Part shown: positions 48,265 through 57,096 of the stretch, one piece after another
Layout of the letters: each line of letters opens with the position of its first letter
Numbering within the stretch: position 1 is the stretch's first letter
Assembly (NCBI GenBank): GCA_937139475.1
Contig: CAKZQF010000202.1
Span: 1-64,000, forward strand
Length of the DNA: 64,000 bases
Direction of reading: 5' to 3'
DNA from: an uncultured Gammaproteobacteria bacterium
GTDB lineage: Bacteria > Pseudomonadota > Gammaproteobacteria > Enterobacterales > Psychrobiaceae
Translations under genes and position numbers: made by a program
Notes under the pieces: model-generated
Told to the model about the DNA's origin: nothing
Seen by the model: the letters and a program-made list of their open reading frames with translations, nothing else
The model's database searches: none

Positions 48265-49185
48265 ATGAGTATAGGCCCCATGAAATCGTTGCAACAATTT
48301 GACCTCAACCTGCTATTGATTCTTGACGCACTAATTAGCGAATGCCACGTCAGCCGTGCCGCAGAGCGAGTTCACTTAAGTCAATCAGCGATGAGTCACG
48401 CACTCAATCGATTGCGCAATCAACTTGACGATCCTATCTTGGTGCGCAGCGGCAAAGGATTGACGCCAACACCTCGAGCTAATGAAATGCTGCCTCAAGT
48501 ACGTCACATTATTGGTTTATTAGAGCATACCTTGGCGCCACAAAAACCATTTGTACCAGCAAGCAGTCAACGCGTGTTTACCATTGCCTGTACCGATTAT
48601 TTTGAAATGGAATTCTTTCCGCGCCTACTGCAACAGATTCAACAAGATGCCCCAGAGGTTGTGCTGGAATTAGAAATGATCACTGAAAAGACGATTAACC
48701 AGGGGCTTGAAAACAAAGAGGTGGACTTGGTGGTGGGAATAGATAGTAGTCAGTCGGTGCCAGCCCACTTGGTCAAGCAACATTGGCACAGTCAAACTTT
48801 TGCTTGCCTTGCAGGGAGAACTAATCGCCCAGTATCTAAGCAGCTTAGCCTTGCGCAATATTGCTCGCTCAAACATATTACCTTTCTGGATGTTACCGGA
48901 AGTGCCGCAAGTGTTATTGATAAGTGGCTTAGTGAACAGCAACTATCTCGCCAACACATTGCACGGGCCGTTAACTATACAGCAGCAGCAAAGGCTACGA
49001 TAGCGACAGAGGGCGTAATGACATTGCCACTGAACATGGCAAACTCATTTTGTGAAATGTTCGATCTAGAATTGCTCATCCCACCTAAGGGTATTCCAAT
49101 GATTGAGATGAGCATGCTTCATCACCCCTTATTTAGCAACGATCAGGCACTCACTTGGCTGATTGCTCAAATTAAGGCGCTTTAA
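48265..49185 (+). CDS. LysR-family transcription regulator
   Basis: About 306 aa. N-terminal winged helix (FDLNLLLILDALISE, VSRAAERVHLSQSAMSHALNRLR) and a C-terminal substrate-binding domain. An ATG at 48280 (MKSLQQFDLN) is an equal start candidate. It diverges from the agmatinase gene across about 90 bp, the usual arrangement for a LysR protein controlling its neighbour. Confidence 0.9.
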   Translation: MSIGPMKSLQQFDLNLLLILDALISECHVSRAAERVHLSQSAMSHALNRLRNQLDDPILVRSGKGLTPTPRANEMLPQVRHIIGLLEHTLAPQKPFVPASSQRVFTIACTDYFEMEFFPRLLQQIQQDAPEVVLELEMITEKTINQGLENKEVDLVVGIDSSQSVPAHLVKQHWHSQTFACLAGRTNRPVSKQLSLAQYCSLKHITFLDVTGSAASVIDKWLSEQQLSRQHIARAVNYTAAAKATIATEGVMTLPLNMANSFCEMFDLELLIPPKGIPMIEMSMLHHPLFSNDQALTWLIAQIKAL

Positions 49186-49200
49186 CAGTTAGTGGCACAT

Positions 49201-49668
49201 CTACATCATTGATTGTAGATAATTCTCATCGCCAATTTTATCCATTAAGCTAAGTTGTTGCTCAAGCCAATAAACATGGTCTTGTTCAGTTTCTTCAAGC
49301 AATGGCATCAGCATATTGCGGGTTTGGAAGTCTTGCTTGTCTTCACAAAGCGCAATAACTTTACGTAAGTTGGTTACAACCGAATATTCTAAATTCAAAT
49401 CATTTTGCAGCATTTCGCGCACATTTGAGCCAATTGCTAAGCCTTCACGTGATGCAACATCAGGTTTTCCTTCGAGAAACAAAATACGCTCAATGAGCGC
49501 ACTGGCATGAGCCTTTTCATCTTCAAACTCATGCGCTATTCTTTCATGCAGCTTTGACAACGCCCAATCTTCATACATTTTTGAATGACATAAATATTGA
49601 TCCATCGCAGTGAGTTCACCAGTGAGCAACATATTTAATGCATCGATTACTTCGCTATTACCTTTCAT
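49201..49668 (-). CDS. bfr: Bacterioferritin subunit with intact ferroxidase site
   Basis: Iron-storage subunit of 155 aa. Aligned by position to E. coli Bfr, the di-iron ligands Glu18, Glu51, His54, Glu94, Glu127 and His130 are all present, but the haem ligand Met52 is Lys. It therefore should oxidise iron but not bind haem. It lies 10 bp after a second subunit with the opposite pattern, suggesting a mixed 24-mer, as reported for two-subunit bacterioferritins in Neisseria and Pseudomonas. Confidence 0.93.
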   Translation of the reverse strand: MKGNSEVIDALNMLLTGELTAMDQYLCHSKMYEDWALSKLHERIAHEFEDEKAHASALIERILFLEGKPDVASREGLAIGSNVREMLQNDLNLEYSVVTNLRKVIALCEDKQDFQTRNMLMPLLEETEQDHVYWLEQQLSLMDKIGDENYLQSMM

Positions 49669-49678
49669 TTTTCGACTC

Positions 49679-50149
49679 CTATTTGTCCATCATCGCTTGC
49701 TGATAATTTTCCACACCCATACCTTTAATTAGGTCTAGTTGCGCCTCTAACCAATCGATGTATTCTTGTTCATAATCTAAGATTTCAACCAATATGTCGC
49801 GGCTTACATAATCATTCTCATTTTCACAATGTGCGATGACATCAGTAAGTAAGGTGTTTTGCTCCTGCTGACAGGTTAAGTCGCATTGCAACATTTCAGT
49901 GGTATGTTCGCCAATGCGTAACCGACCCAGTTGCTGCAAGTTTGGCAGTCCTTCAAGAAATAGAATCCGCTCGATTAACTTATCAGCCTGTTTCATATCT
50001 TTGATAGATTTTTTATAGGCTTTCGCATTAAGAGCATCTAAGCCCCAATTCTTAAAAATCCGTGCATGAAGGAAGTATTGATTGATGGAAGTTAGTTCAA
50101 CCGTTAACACTTTGTTCAGTTGATTAACAATACCGCTATTTGCTTTCAT
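49679..50149 (-). CDS. bfr: Bacterioferritin subunit with haem Met52 but altered ferroxidase site
   Basis: A 156-aa partner of the subunit encoded downstream. Haem ligand Met52 is kept (IKDMKQAD), as are Glu18 and Glu127, but Glu51 is Asp, His54 is Gln, Glu94 is Gln and His130 is Tyr. Ferroxidase activity is likely lost, leaving haem binding and electron transfer for iron release. It is first in the operon, with a Fur box about 94 bp upstream. Confidence 0.92.
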   Translation of the reverse strand: MKANSGIVNQLNKVLTVELTSINQYFLHARIFKNWGLDALNAKAYKKSIKDMKQADKLIERILFLEGLPNLQQLGRLRIGEHTTEMLQCDLTCQQEQNTLLTDVIAHCENENDYVSRDILVEILDYEQEYIDWLEAQLDLIKGMGVENYQQAMMDK

Positions 50150-50242
50150 AAGACTCTCGGTTTGAGTTATACAAGACAGATATCAGTATGAACCTAACTA
50201 GAAAACAAATCAAATAAACCTTTAAAATCAACTAACTATAAA

Positions 50243-50261
50243 GAAAATCACAATCATTATC
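50243..50261. promoter_or_regulatory. Fur box upstream of the bacterioferritin operon
   Basis: GAAAATCACAATCATTATC; its complement fits GATAATGATAATCATTATC at 15 of 19 positions. Bacterioferritin genes are often raised in high iron, so Fur may act positively here or via a small RNA; only the site is seen. Confidence 0.65.
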
Positions 50262-50287
50262 ATAATTAAATCACTTATTGTTTAGGC

Positions 50288-50317
50288 ATAAAAAAACCCT
50301 GAGAATCAGGGCTTTTT
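50288..50317. terminator. Terminator of the psp operon
   Basis: CCCTGA-gaa-TCAGGG flanked by six A on one side and five T on the other, giving a U-run for the minus-strand psp genes and also working on the plus strand. Confidence 0.87.
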
Positions 50318-50338
50318 GTTGCTAACACAATACTAAGA

Positions 50339-50545
50339 TTAGAGTGCAGTTTGGCTTCTGGTCGGTAATATAATTGCCGCAGTGGCATACATCGCTAATG
50401 TGACTACAGGAGCAAAGATGATCCCAATTACGGTAACAACACGAACGCTTGCGCGACTATAGCCAAATGCTTTGGCGATACCAGAACACACACCAAATAA
50501 CTTACTGTGTTTCTTATCAACGGTAATACGATGCCAAATACTCAT
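50339..50545 (-). CDS. pspC: PspC-domain small membrane protein
   Basis: A 68-aa protein with the PspC signature (KLFGVCSGIAKAFGYS) followed by one or two membrane helices (VVTVIGIIFAPVVTLAMYATAAIILP). It anchors PspA at the membrane in the phage-shock response. AGGAGG lies 5 bp before the ATG at 50545. It is the last gene of the psp operon here and shorter than E. coli PspC (119 aa), lacking the C-terminal leucine-zipper part. Confidence 0.88.
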   Translation of the reverse strand: MSIWHRITVDKKHSKLFGVCSGIAKAFGYSRASVRVVTVIGIIFAPVVTLAMYATAAIILPTRSQTAL

Positions 50546-50554
50546 CACAACCTC

Positions 50555-50653
50555 CTAAAACTTTTCTGAAATTAAAGATAGTACGCCAGCACCTACAAGC
50601 ATCGACAGCACTGGCACAAAGAAAATCCATAATGCGGTATTTACTAAAAACAT
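50555..50653 (-). CDS. 32-aa membrane peptide in the psp operon
   Basis: A short ORF between pspA and pspC: MFLVNTALWIFFVPVLSMLV and onward, ending SEKF. It is almost wholly one hydrophobic helix. It lies 4 bp after pspA and 9 bp before pspC and may take the place of PspB, although it lacks PspB's cytosolic coiled coil. Not recognised as a known family; called from position, spacing and composition. Confidence 0.55.
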   Translation of the reverse strand: MFLVNTALWIFFVPVLSMLVGAGVLSLISEKF

Positions 50654-50657
50654 GGGA

Positions 50658-51320
50658 TTACGATGCCAACTTTTGTTTTAGTTTAGCTAGCTCGCGTTCA
50701 ATCGCATCATCACGTTCCATTTGCTTGAACTGCTGCTCTACCGTCGCTTCTTTGTCACCTAACTCATAGCTTTCAACTTCCGACTCAAGTGCTTCGATTT
50801 TCTTTTCAAAATGCTCAAAGCGAACCAGTGCTTCTTCAATCTTATGACTATCTAATTGCTTTTTAACTTTTAGACGTGTCGTTGCTTGCTGCTTACGAGC
50901 CAATAATGACTGCTGGCGAACACGCGCTTCAGCCATTTTTTGCTCCAATCGAGTCGCATCACCGCTTACAGAGTCAAGTAATTCATTATAGCGAACCAAC
51001 TCTTTTTCTAAGTTCGCTAATGTCTCGCTCGCTTGCTGCTTTTGCTCAATGGCACTTCGAGCAAGATCTTCACGGCCTTTATTTAGTGCGAGCTCTGCTT
51101 TACTTGCCCAATCATTTACATTGGCTTTTGCTCGTTCGATTTGAGCTTCAAGCACCTTTCTTTCACTTATGTGTTTGGCTGCTCCGCTGCGTAACTCAAC
51201 CAATGTTTCTTCCATTTCTTGAATTAACATCCGAACCAACTTCTTAGGATCTTCTGCCTTATCAAGCATTGAATTAATGTTGGCGTTTACGATGTCACTA
51301 AATCTGCTAAAAATACCCAT
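50658..51320 (-). CDS. pspA: PspA, phage-shock protein A
   Basis: Peripheral inner-membrane ESCRT-III-like protein that guards membrane integrity and, in E. coli, restrains PspF. The 220-aa sequence starts MGIFSRFSDIVNANINSMLDKAEDPKK, the amphipathic helix of the family, followed by long coiled coils rich in Lys, Glu and Gln. Length matches E. coli PspA (222 aa). No pspF is adjacent. Confidence 0.95.
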   Translation of the reverse strand: MGIFSRFSDIVNANINSMLDKAEDPKKLVRMLIQEMEETLVELRSGAAKHISERKVLEAQIERAKANVNDWASKAELALNKGREDLARSAIEQKQQASETLANLEKELVRYNELLDSVSGDATRLEQKMAEARVRQQSLLARKQQATTRLKVKKQLDSHKIEEALVRFEHFEKKIEALESEVESYELGDKEATVEQQFKQMERDDAIERELAKLKQKLAS

Positions 51321-51337
51321 AATTACTCTCCAATTAG

Positions 51338-51619
51338 TTACTTATCTGTTGATTTATTATTTGTTTCTGACTGCTTAGTTTTTTGGGAGATTTCAAATCC
51401 CATGTCCACTAAGCCCTTATCAATTGTTTCTGAAATGTCTTTATTGATTTCATTGGTTAATGCACTAACTTGTGCGCTGAAAACTTTTCCTAGTGCATCA
51501 AGCATATTTTGCTTAACTTGATCATTTAACCCGTTTGCTTGAACACTCATACTAATACTTGAAAGTGCGATCATGGCTGTCACTGCAGCGCCACGAATGA
51601 TGTTTGATGATTTAGCCAT
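51338..51619 (-). CDS. Secreted 93-aa protein, first gene of the psp operon
   Basis: Not recognised. It has a signal peptide (IIRGAAVTAMIALSSISMSVQA), then a helical, Asp/Lys/Glu-rich periplasmic part. It begins 74 bp after a sigma-54 promoter and lies 17 bp before pspA, so it is co-induced with the psp genes. It may sense or buffer envelope stress from the periplasm. No cysteine or known motif. Confidence 0.7.
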   Translation of the reverse strand: MAKSSNIIRGAAVTAMIALSSISMSVQANGLNDQVKQNMLDALGKVFSAQVSALTNEINKDISETIDKGLVDMGFEISQKTKQSETNNKSTDK

Positions 51620-51692
51620 GACAGACTCCTTAGTCGTTGTCGTTAATTGTTGTGGGCTAACTAATATGTTTTGCCCGGATACAAACTATATA

Positions 51693-51710
51693 TTGCAGCA
51701 GGCGTGCCAA
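51693..51710 (-). promoter_or_regulatory. Sigma-54 promoter of the psp operon
   Basis: On the minus strand TTGGCACGCCTGCTGCAA: consensus TGGCAC-N5-TTGCA with GG and GC 12 bp apart. It lies 74 bp before the first psp gene, so transcription should depend on RpoN and an enhancer-binding protein such as PspF, which is not in the window. The rest of 51711-51968 holds no gene that I can see. Confidence 0.85.
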
Positions 51711-51969
51711 AACTCATTAACCATTCAAAAACAATAACTTACACAATTTAAAGGCTAACACCGACAGAATAGAAGAACATAAATTGAGTTAGTTTGATTA
51801 CTAAATGGTAAAATTAACCACACAAAATCCAGACAAATAACTAAGCGTAGAGATACCGCAAATATCTACCACTTCGCCAGAGATATAGGTGCATGAATAA
51901 AGGCATATCGGTAAGGGGGGGATACTATCCAATGCATATATGGAATAGCCTGAACTTTTTCCCAGGTAT

Positions 51970-51997
51970 AAAAAAAGGAAGAACCGTAGTCCTTCCT
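51970..51997 (-). terminator. Rho-independent terminator after the small heat shock gene
   Basis: On the minus strand AGGAAG...CTTCCT with inner pairs, followed by a run of seven U. It ends the ibpA-like gene 56 bp after its stop codon. Confidence 0.85.
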
Positions 51998-52052
51998 ATT
52001 TATGATAACGAGATAATAGCCTAGAGAGAGCGGCTATTTACTGTTATTGATA

Positions 52053-52496
52053 TTAGTCTTCTATAAGACGATTGCCACCTATTGCAATTGAACGAGGTTT
52101 CATTGCATCCGGTACTTCGCGTTTTAAATCAATATGAAGCAAGCCGTTACTCAAATCTGCTGCCTGCACTGTAACATAATCAGCTAGCTGATATTTTCGC
52201 TCAAAGCCGCGCTCTGCAATTCCTTGGTAGAGAAACTTGCTACTTGATTCGCTCTTTGACTTGATACCTTTTACTAATAAGGTGTTTTGATGGCTGGTAA
52301 TTTCCAGCTCAGATTCTTCAAAACCTGCAACGGCTAAAGTGATACGGTATTCATCTTCTGAAAATTGCTCGATGTTATACGGGGGATAGCCCTGGTTGCT
52401 ATTACTGCCGTTTGATGAGGCTGACTCAATCATGTTAGCCAAACGGTCAAAGCCAATAGCGCTGCGGTAAAGTGGGGATAGATCGATAGTACGCAT
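52053..52496 (-). CDS. ibpA: IbpA-type small heat shock protein (Hsp20)
   Basis: ATP-independent holdase of about 147 aa that binds unfolded proteins. It begins [19 protein letters not shown], the IbpA/B start, followed by an alpha-crystallin domain (about residues 35-125) with [32 protein letters not shown] and [22 protein letters not shown] is 7 bp before the ATG at 52496; the ORF opens 11 codons earlier without support. A heat-shock-type promoter candidate lies upstream. Confidence 0.94.
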   Translation of the reverse strand: MRTIDLSPLYRSAIGFDRLANMIESASSNGSNSNQGYPPYNIEQFSEDEYRITLAVAGFEESELEITSHQNTLLVKGIKSKSESSSKFLYQGIAERGFERKYQLADYVTVQAADLSNGLLHIDLKREVPDAMKPRSIAIGGNRLIED

Positions 52497-52668
52497 ATTA
52501 TATTCTCCTAAGAAGCAATATTTACTCACACCTACATTGGTGTATTGAGTATTAAGTTGTGGCCAGCAATTGCTGCACCAGGTGCCCAGTGATTTGGGAC
52601 TTAATAAGCATCACACTGTTGTGACTACTTTAGTTCGCGAACCCTAGTTAGGCCTTCGCTATAAATAG

Positions 52669-52696
52669 ATATAGGGACAGTGATATAAAAACCAAG
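52669..52696 (-). promoter_or_regulatory. Candidate sigma-32 promoter for ibpA
   Basis: On the minus strand CTTGGTT, a 13-bp spacer, then CCCTATAT, close to the heat-shock pattern CTTGAAA-N13-CCCCATNT. The resulting leader would be about 165 nt, and TTGCT lies 5 nt before the AGGAG ribosome binding site, the sort of pairing seen in ROSE thermometers. The pattern fit is partial. Confidence 0.5.
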
Positions 52697-52705
52697 GGCC
52701 AACAA

Positions 52706-53098
52706 TCACTTTTTTATCAATCCATTAAGAATTGCACAGTCAGATGAGTCATCACCACGACACTCATCGCTAAGCGCTTCAAGGCTTTGCACGATATTAT
52801 TCAGTGCCGAAATTTTTTGTTTAATCTGTGATATTTTTTCATCTGTTAAGGCTTTTACCTCGCTACTTTGACGATTGTCATCACGAAATAAGGCCATTAA
52901 TTCTTTGCATTGTTCAATGGTAAATCCAGCATCGCGTGCACCTTTTACAAGGTTTAATTCATCAATACTGTGTTGATTAAAGTAGCGGTAGCCATTATCA
53001 CTTCTTTGCGCGGGACTGATTAAATTAATTTCTTCATAATAGCGAATCGTTTTTGCTGGAATATTTGTGAATTTTGCCGCCCTGCCAATAGTTATCAT
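52706..53098 (-). CDS. cueR: CueR, copper-responsive MerR-family activator
   Basis: A 130-aa MerR regulator: winged helix (ITIGRAAKFTNIPAKTIRYYEE), dimerisation coil, and a metal loop with two Cys eight apart (CRGDDSSDC), matching Cys112/Cys120 of CueR. This indicates Cu(I)/Ag(I)/Au(I) sensing. The ATG at 53098 overlaps the copA stop (ATGA), so copA and cueR are translated together. Operators fitting CueR lie before copA and the cus operon. Confidence 0.92.
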   Translation of the reverse strand: MITIGRAAKFTNIPAKTIRYYEEINLISPAQRSDNGYRYFNQHSIDELNLVKGARDAGFTIEQCKELMALFRDDNRQSSEVKALTDEKISQIKQKISALNNIVQSLEALSDECRGDDSSDCAILNGLIKK

Positions 53099-55467
53099 GC
53101 GTGGTGCCTCCAATTTTTTAACAACAATGCATTACCTAATACGGTGACGCTCGATAGCGCCATAGCAAGTCCAGCAAGTTGTGGGCTTAAATACCCCATC
53201 GCAGCCAGTGGGACCGCCAGTGAATTAAAAATAAATGCCAAAAATAAATTTTGTTTTATCTTGGTCCACGTAGCGCTGGCAATATCAATCGCCGCGATAA
53301 CAAGCTGCGGATCGCCTCTCATCAAAGTGATCTGTGCACTACTAATAGCCACTTGAGTACCTGTTCCCATCGCAATCCCCAAGTCGGCTTGGGCTAGTGC
53401 GGGTGCATCGTTTATACCATCCCCAACCATGGCCACAACTTCTTGTTGCTGCCACACTTTAAGTTGCGCTAGCTTTTGCTCTGGTTTTAAATTGGCAAAG
53501 ACCTGATCAATGTTTAATTCATCGGCGATATGCTTAGCAGCCTGAGCATGATCACCACTGAGCATCGCTGTTTTTAGCTGCTTTTGCTGCAATCGAGCTA
53601 TCGCGTTAGCACTTTGCTCTCTGCTTTTATCACTGAGTTCAATCACCGCAACGAGTTGCTTGTCGATAGCAAAAAATACCTGACTATAATTCGATGACGC
53701 GCTTTGATTATCAATGCCAACAGCCAAATCGTCCATTAAGTCACGATTTCCAGCACTTAACTGCTGATCTTGATAAAACGCAGTGATGCCCTTGCCTGGT
53801 ATAATTTTTACTTGTTCAAGTGTGACCTGAGCGGCCTCAATTACCGAGTGCTCTTTCACAATTGCTTTGGCCAACGGATGCTCACTGTGTTCCATTAAAG
53901 AACCAAGCATTGCTTCGACATCTACGTCGTATTGATACTTGTTGATGGCGATTACGGTCGGTTGTCCAATCGTCAACGTCCCCGTTTTATCAAACGCTAC
54001 GCGATCCAGTTTAGTGGCAATTTGCAATGCCGCGGGTTCACGAATAATAATGCCATTTTTCGCAGCGACGCCACTGCCAACAGCAATGGCCGCGGGTGTT
54101 GCTAAGCCTAAAGCACAAGGGCAAGCCACCACTAACACCGACACACTGTTAATTAGTGCTTGCTCAAAGCCTGTTCCTAGCGATAGCCAAACACCGAAGG
54201 TAAGCAAGGCGATAGATAAAATAGCTGGCACAAATATGCTCGCAACCTTGTCTACCAACTTCTCGATAGGCGCTTTAGTCATCTGCGCCTTTTCAACCAG
54301 CTTAATAATATGACTAAGACTAGTATTTTCACCAACGGCGGTAACCTCTACGCTAAGTACGCCGTTGCCATTGACTGAGCCAGCAATAACCTGATCATTT
54401 TCCCTTTTATGGACCGGCATACTCTCACCGGTAAGTAGCGACTCATCCACTTCGCTTTCACCTTGCGTGATTAAACCGTCTACAGGGATAATTTCACCAG
54501 CAAGTACTCGTACCTTATTACCCAACAAAACCTGTGCTAGTGGCAGTGTTTTTAACTGGTCACCTTTAATGACATTTGCTGTTATGGGTTTTAGGGCCAA
54601 TAAATCTCGTATCGCCTGCCCGGTGCTGTGTTTTGCGCGGTGCTCTAACCATTTACCAATAGACACAAAGGTGATTATCACTGCGCTGGCCTCAAAATAT
54701 AATCGGCCATGCGCTGCTTGCCAATCACTAAAAACAAGATAACAGCTATAAAAATAAGCGGCACTGGTACCCAAGGCCACCAGCGTATCCATGTTGGCAC
54801 TGCGATTTTTTAAGCTTATCCATGCGCCGTGATAATAAACCTGTCCAACATAAAACTGCACCACACTCGCCAGTCCAAGCTCTAGCCAAGGATTGAGCGA
54901 TAACGACAGGCCAAACAGCATTAAGACCATAGGTAATACGAGAGGAATGGTAAATACGCTAGCAATGATTAGCTGGTGACGTTGACGCTTGTTTTGCCGT
55001 TGATAATGCTGCTCAGCAGCGACTAGCGCGTCCTGATTACCTGCGGCCTCAAGAGAGAGCTCATAACCTAAAGTATCAACTAGTGTCCCAATATCGCCAT
55101 GGCTAATCGCCCCTTTGATATAACGAACATGCAACTGCTGCGAGGTAACATTGACCTCTACCTTTAAAATAGCAGGATGCTCAAGGAGCATATCTTTGGT
55201 TTTATTGGCGCAGCCGGCGCAGCGCCAGCCCGAGACACTAAAAGAAGCTTGTTCATCGGCTAACGCATAGCCATTATCGTTCACCATACTCAGCAAGTCA
55301 GTGAACTGCTCTTTTGTCGGCTGTTTTACGATAATTTTACCCAAGCTGAAACTAACGTTGGGCTCTAGCCCTTCGATGTTGTTAAGCTTCGCTGTCAACT
55401 TTGCAGCGCAGCCATTACAGCGAAGCCCCGTAATATCATATTGTTGCATTGCTAATTGCTGAGCCAT
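53095..55467 (-). CDS. copA: CopA, Cu(I)-exporting P1B-type ATPase
   Basis: About 790 aa. Two N-terminal metal-binding HMA domains with CxxC sites (GLRCNGCAAKL, GWRCAGCANKT), eight expected membrane helices, the CPC copper channel motif (VVACPCALGLATP), the phosphorylation site AFDKTGTLT, SEHPLAKAI, and the GDGINDAPALA hinge. It exports Cu(I) to the periplasm. The second ATG (55467) has better spacing from AGGAG than the first at 55470. First gene of the copA-cueR operon. Confidence 0.97.
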   Translation of the reverse strand: MAQQLAMQQYDITGLRCNGCAAKLTAKLNNIEGLEPNVSFSLGKIIVKQPTKEQFTDLLSMVNDNGYALADEQASFSVSGWRCAGCANKTKDMLLEHPAILKVEVNVTSQQLHVRYIKGAISHGDIGTLVDTLGYELSLEAAGNQDALVAAEQHYQRQNKRQRHQLIIASVFTIPLVLPMVLMLFGLSLSLNPWLELGLASVVQFYVGQVYYHGAWISLKNRSANMDTLVALGTSAAYFYSCYLVFSDWQAAHGRLYFEASAVIITFVSIGKWLEHRAKHSTGQAIRDLLALKPITANVIKGDQLKTLPLAQVLLGNKVRVLAGEIIPVDGLITQGESEVDESLLTGESMPVHKRENDQVIAGSVNGNGVLSVEVTAVGENTSLSHIIKLVEKAQMTKAPIEKLVDKVASIFVPAILSIALLTFGVWLSLGTGFEQALINSVSVLVVACPCALGLATPAAIAVGSGVAAKNGIIIREPAALQIATKLDRVAFDKTGTLTIGQPTVIAINKYQYDVDVEAMLGSLMEHSEHPLAKAIVKEHSVIEAAQVTLEQVKIIPGKGITAFYQDQQLSAGNRDLMDDLAVGIDNQSASSNYSQVFFAIDKQLVAVIELSDKSREQSANAIARLQQKQLKTAMLSGDHAQAAKHIADELNIDQVFANLKPEQKLAQLKVWQQQEVVAMVGDGINDAPALAQADLGIAMGTGTQVAISSAQITLMRGDPQLVIAAIDIASATWTKIKQNLFLAFIFNSLAVPLAAMGYLSPQLAGLAMALSSVTVLGNALLLKNWRHHA

Positions 55468-55517
55468 CATTGCTCCTTAATAAGAAAAATCTAACCCTTT
55501 GGGTTAAGCTATATCCT

Positions 55518-55548
55518 ATCCTAACCTTTCCATCAACTGGAAGGTAAA
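55518..55548 (-). promoter_or_regulatory. CueR-dependent promoter of copA
   Basis: On the minus strand a -35 TTTACC and -10 TAGGAT are separated by 19 bp, the over-long spacer of MerR-type promoters. Between them lies the dyad ACCTTCC-N7-GGAAAGG (55525-55545), 6 of 7 symmetric. It closely resembles the E. coli copA promoter as known. Confidence 0.85.
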
Positions 55549-55613
55549 GAGCAATATACTACCAATTTCAAGAATAAGCTGAGCGTATAAATAATAAAAT
55601 TGGCACGCCAGTT

Positions 55614-56444
55614 TTATTCAGTTAGACCGGTGCGGATAAGTTCACCACATAGATTCGGCGCCTCCAGTGGTAACAGGTGGCCGTGCGCCATTGATTCCAA
55701 GAAGGTTGAGTGAGGGCAAGCCTGCTGCCAATGGCGCCACATGTCATGAGAAAAAAACATGCTTGGCTTACCACGTATAGCCACGACGGGAATTTCCAGC
55801 TTCGTAATATCTCGCATAATATTGGGCGGCTGGCTGTAATTGTGCGCTTCCCAATGCTTTGGAAACGCCAGTTGATAGTCACCCTGTTCATTTTTGATAA
55901 TAGAATGATCAGCGAATAGCTCAAACATTTGTTCAGAAAATTTAGCATAGCCCTTAAACTTTTTGATGTGGGTTAGAAAATCATCACGGTCAGTAAAGCG
56001 TTCGCGCTTATTTAGGGTTCCTTTCACTGGATTTATTTTAGTCATGATTACTTTGGGTAATACTTGAACCATGGCCGCTAACGGCTTTGCCAACATCGCA
56101 GGTTCAATCAGTACCAACTTTGAAAATAAATCAGGGCGTTTTTTGGCTGCCAGCACCGTCGTTGTAGCACCAAGCGAATGCCCTACCCCGATCACCGGAC
56201 CACAGGCTTGCTGCTCAAGAAAGGTAATTAGATCATCTGCATAGATTTGCCAGCTGCGTGACTTATGCAAACTAACCGCTGGGCGCCATGTTGCACGATT
56301 TGCCAACGCCCCAACATTATAATCTTGCGCTAATAGTTCGAGTAATGGTTGATACACACCGAGGGGGAAACCATTAGCACCATACAGGTGCATTGGCTCT
56401 TTGCTGCTATGATCTGTAAATAATCTTGATTGAAATAAATCCAT
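55614..56444 (-). CDS. Alpha/beta hydrolase
   Basis: A 276-aa protein with the nucleophile elbow GVGHSLGAT, an Asp region in AIRGKPSMFF, and a terminal catalytic His in MAHGHLLPLEAP. The oxyanion region is HLYGANGFPLG. The substrate is not known; the family includes esterases and haloalkane dehalogenase relatives. It is a single gene followed by a short gap to a GNAT gene on the same strand upstream. Confidence 0.85.
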   Translation of the reverse strand: MDLFQSRLFTDHSSKEPMHLYGANGFPLGVYQPLLELLAQDYNVGALANRATWRPAVSLHKSRSWQIYADDLITFLEQQACGPVIGVGHSLGATTTVLAAKKRPDLFSKLVLIEPAMLAKPLAAMVQVLPKVIMTKINPVKGTLNKRERFTDRDDFLTHIKKFKGYAKFSEQMFELFADHSIIKNEQGDYQLAFPKHWEAHNYSQPPNIMRDITKLEIPVVAIRGKPSMFFSHDMWRHWQQACPHSTFLESMAHGHLLPLEAPNLCGELIRTGLTE

Positions 56445-56503
56445 AAAACTTATACCTGCCTAATACTTAGGCACTCATTAATAGAGTATTTACTCAGCAA
56501 ACG

Positions 56504-56998
56504 CTAGTTTTTTATTTTCCCTTGCCAATAACCAACATCAAGCCATCGATCAAATTTAAAGCCCACTTCGTCAAAACGAGCCACTTGCTTTAGGCCAAAT
56601 TTTTCATGCAAAGCAACACTTGCAGAATTCGGCAAGGTAATCCCGCCAATAACGCTATGCACTCCACGCTGGTTTAATTCATCAAATAATGCCGCATACA
56701 ATTTACTGCCAACCCCCTTATTTGATTGAGCTGGACTTAAATAAACGGTGATCTCCACTGAAAATCGGTAAGCAAAGCGTTCACGCCACTTGGTCGCATA
56801 GGCATAACCAATAAGCTCGCCGCGTTCATTCTCCGCCACAAGCCATGGCAGTTCATATTCGGCTACTTGAGCGATACGCTGCATCATCTCTTTATCACAC
56901 ACCGGTGCTTCTTCAAAAGTAGCGACCGTATTAACGATGTAATGATTATAAATCTCGGCAATGGATTCGGCATCATTCGCCTCAACTTTTCTTATCAT
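56504..56998 (-). CDS. GNAT acetyltransferase, phosphinothricin-acetyltransferase-like
   Basis: A 164-aa protein beginning MIRKVEANDAESIAEIYNHYIVNT, typical of the Pat/Bar subfamily. The acetyl-CoA site reads SPAQSNKGVGSKLY, and GGITLPNSASVALHEKFGL follows. Such proteins acetylate small amines, including methionine sulfoximine; the natural substrate here is unknown. Confidence 0.88.
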   Translation of the reverse strand: MIRKVEANDAESIAEIYNHYIVNTVATFEEAPVCDKEMMQRIAQVAEYELPWLVAENERGELIGYAYATKWRERFAYRFSVEITVYLSPAQSNKGVGSKLYAALFDELNQRGVHSVIGGITLPNSASVALHEKFGLKQVARFDEVGFKFDRWLDVGYWQGKIKN

Positions 56999-57096
56999 GG
57001 GAAACTCCTAATCATTGGAAATAACGCTACTTTTGCCTTTGCGTGCATGGTTAGGTTTTGCCAGGAGCATAAAACCTGACAGCTCATTCTGAACAT

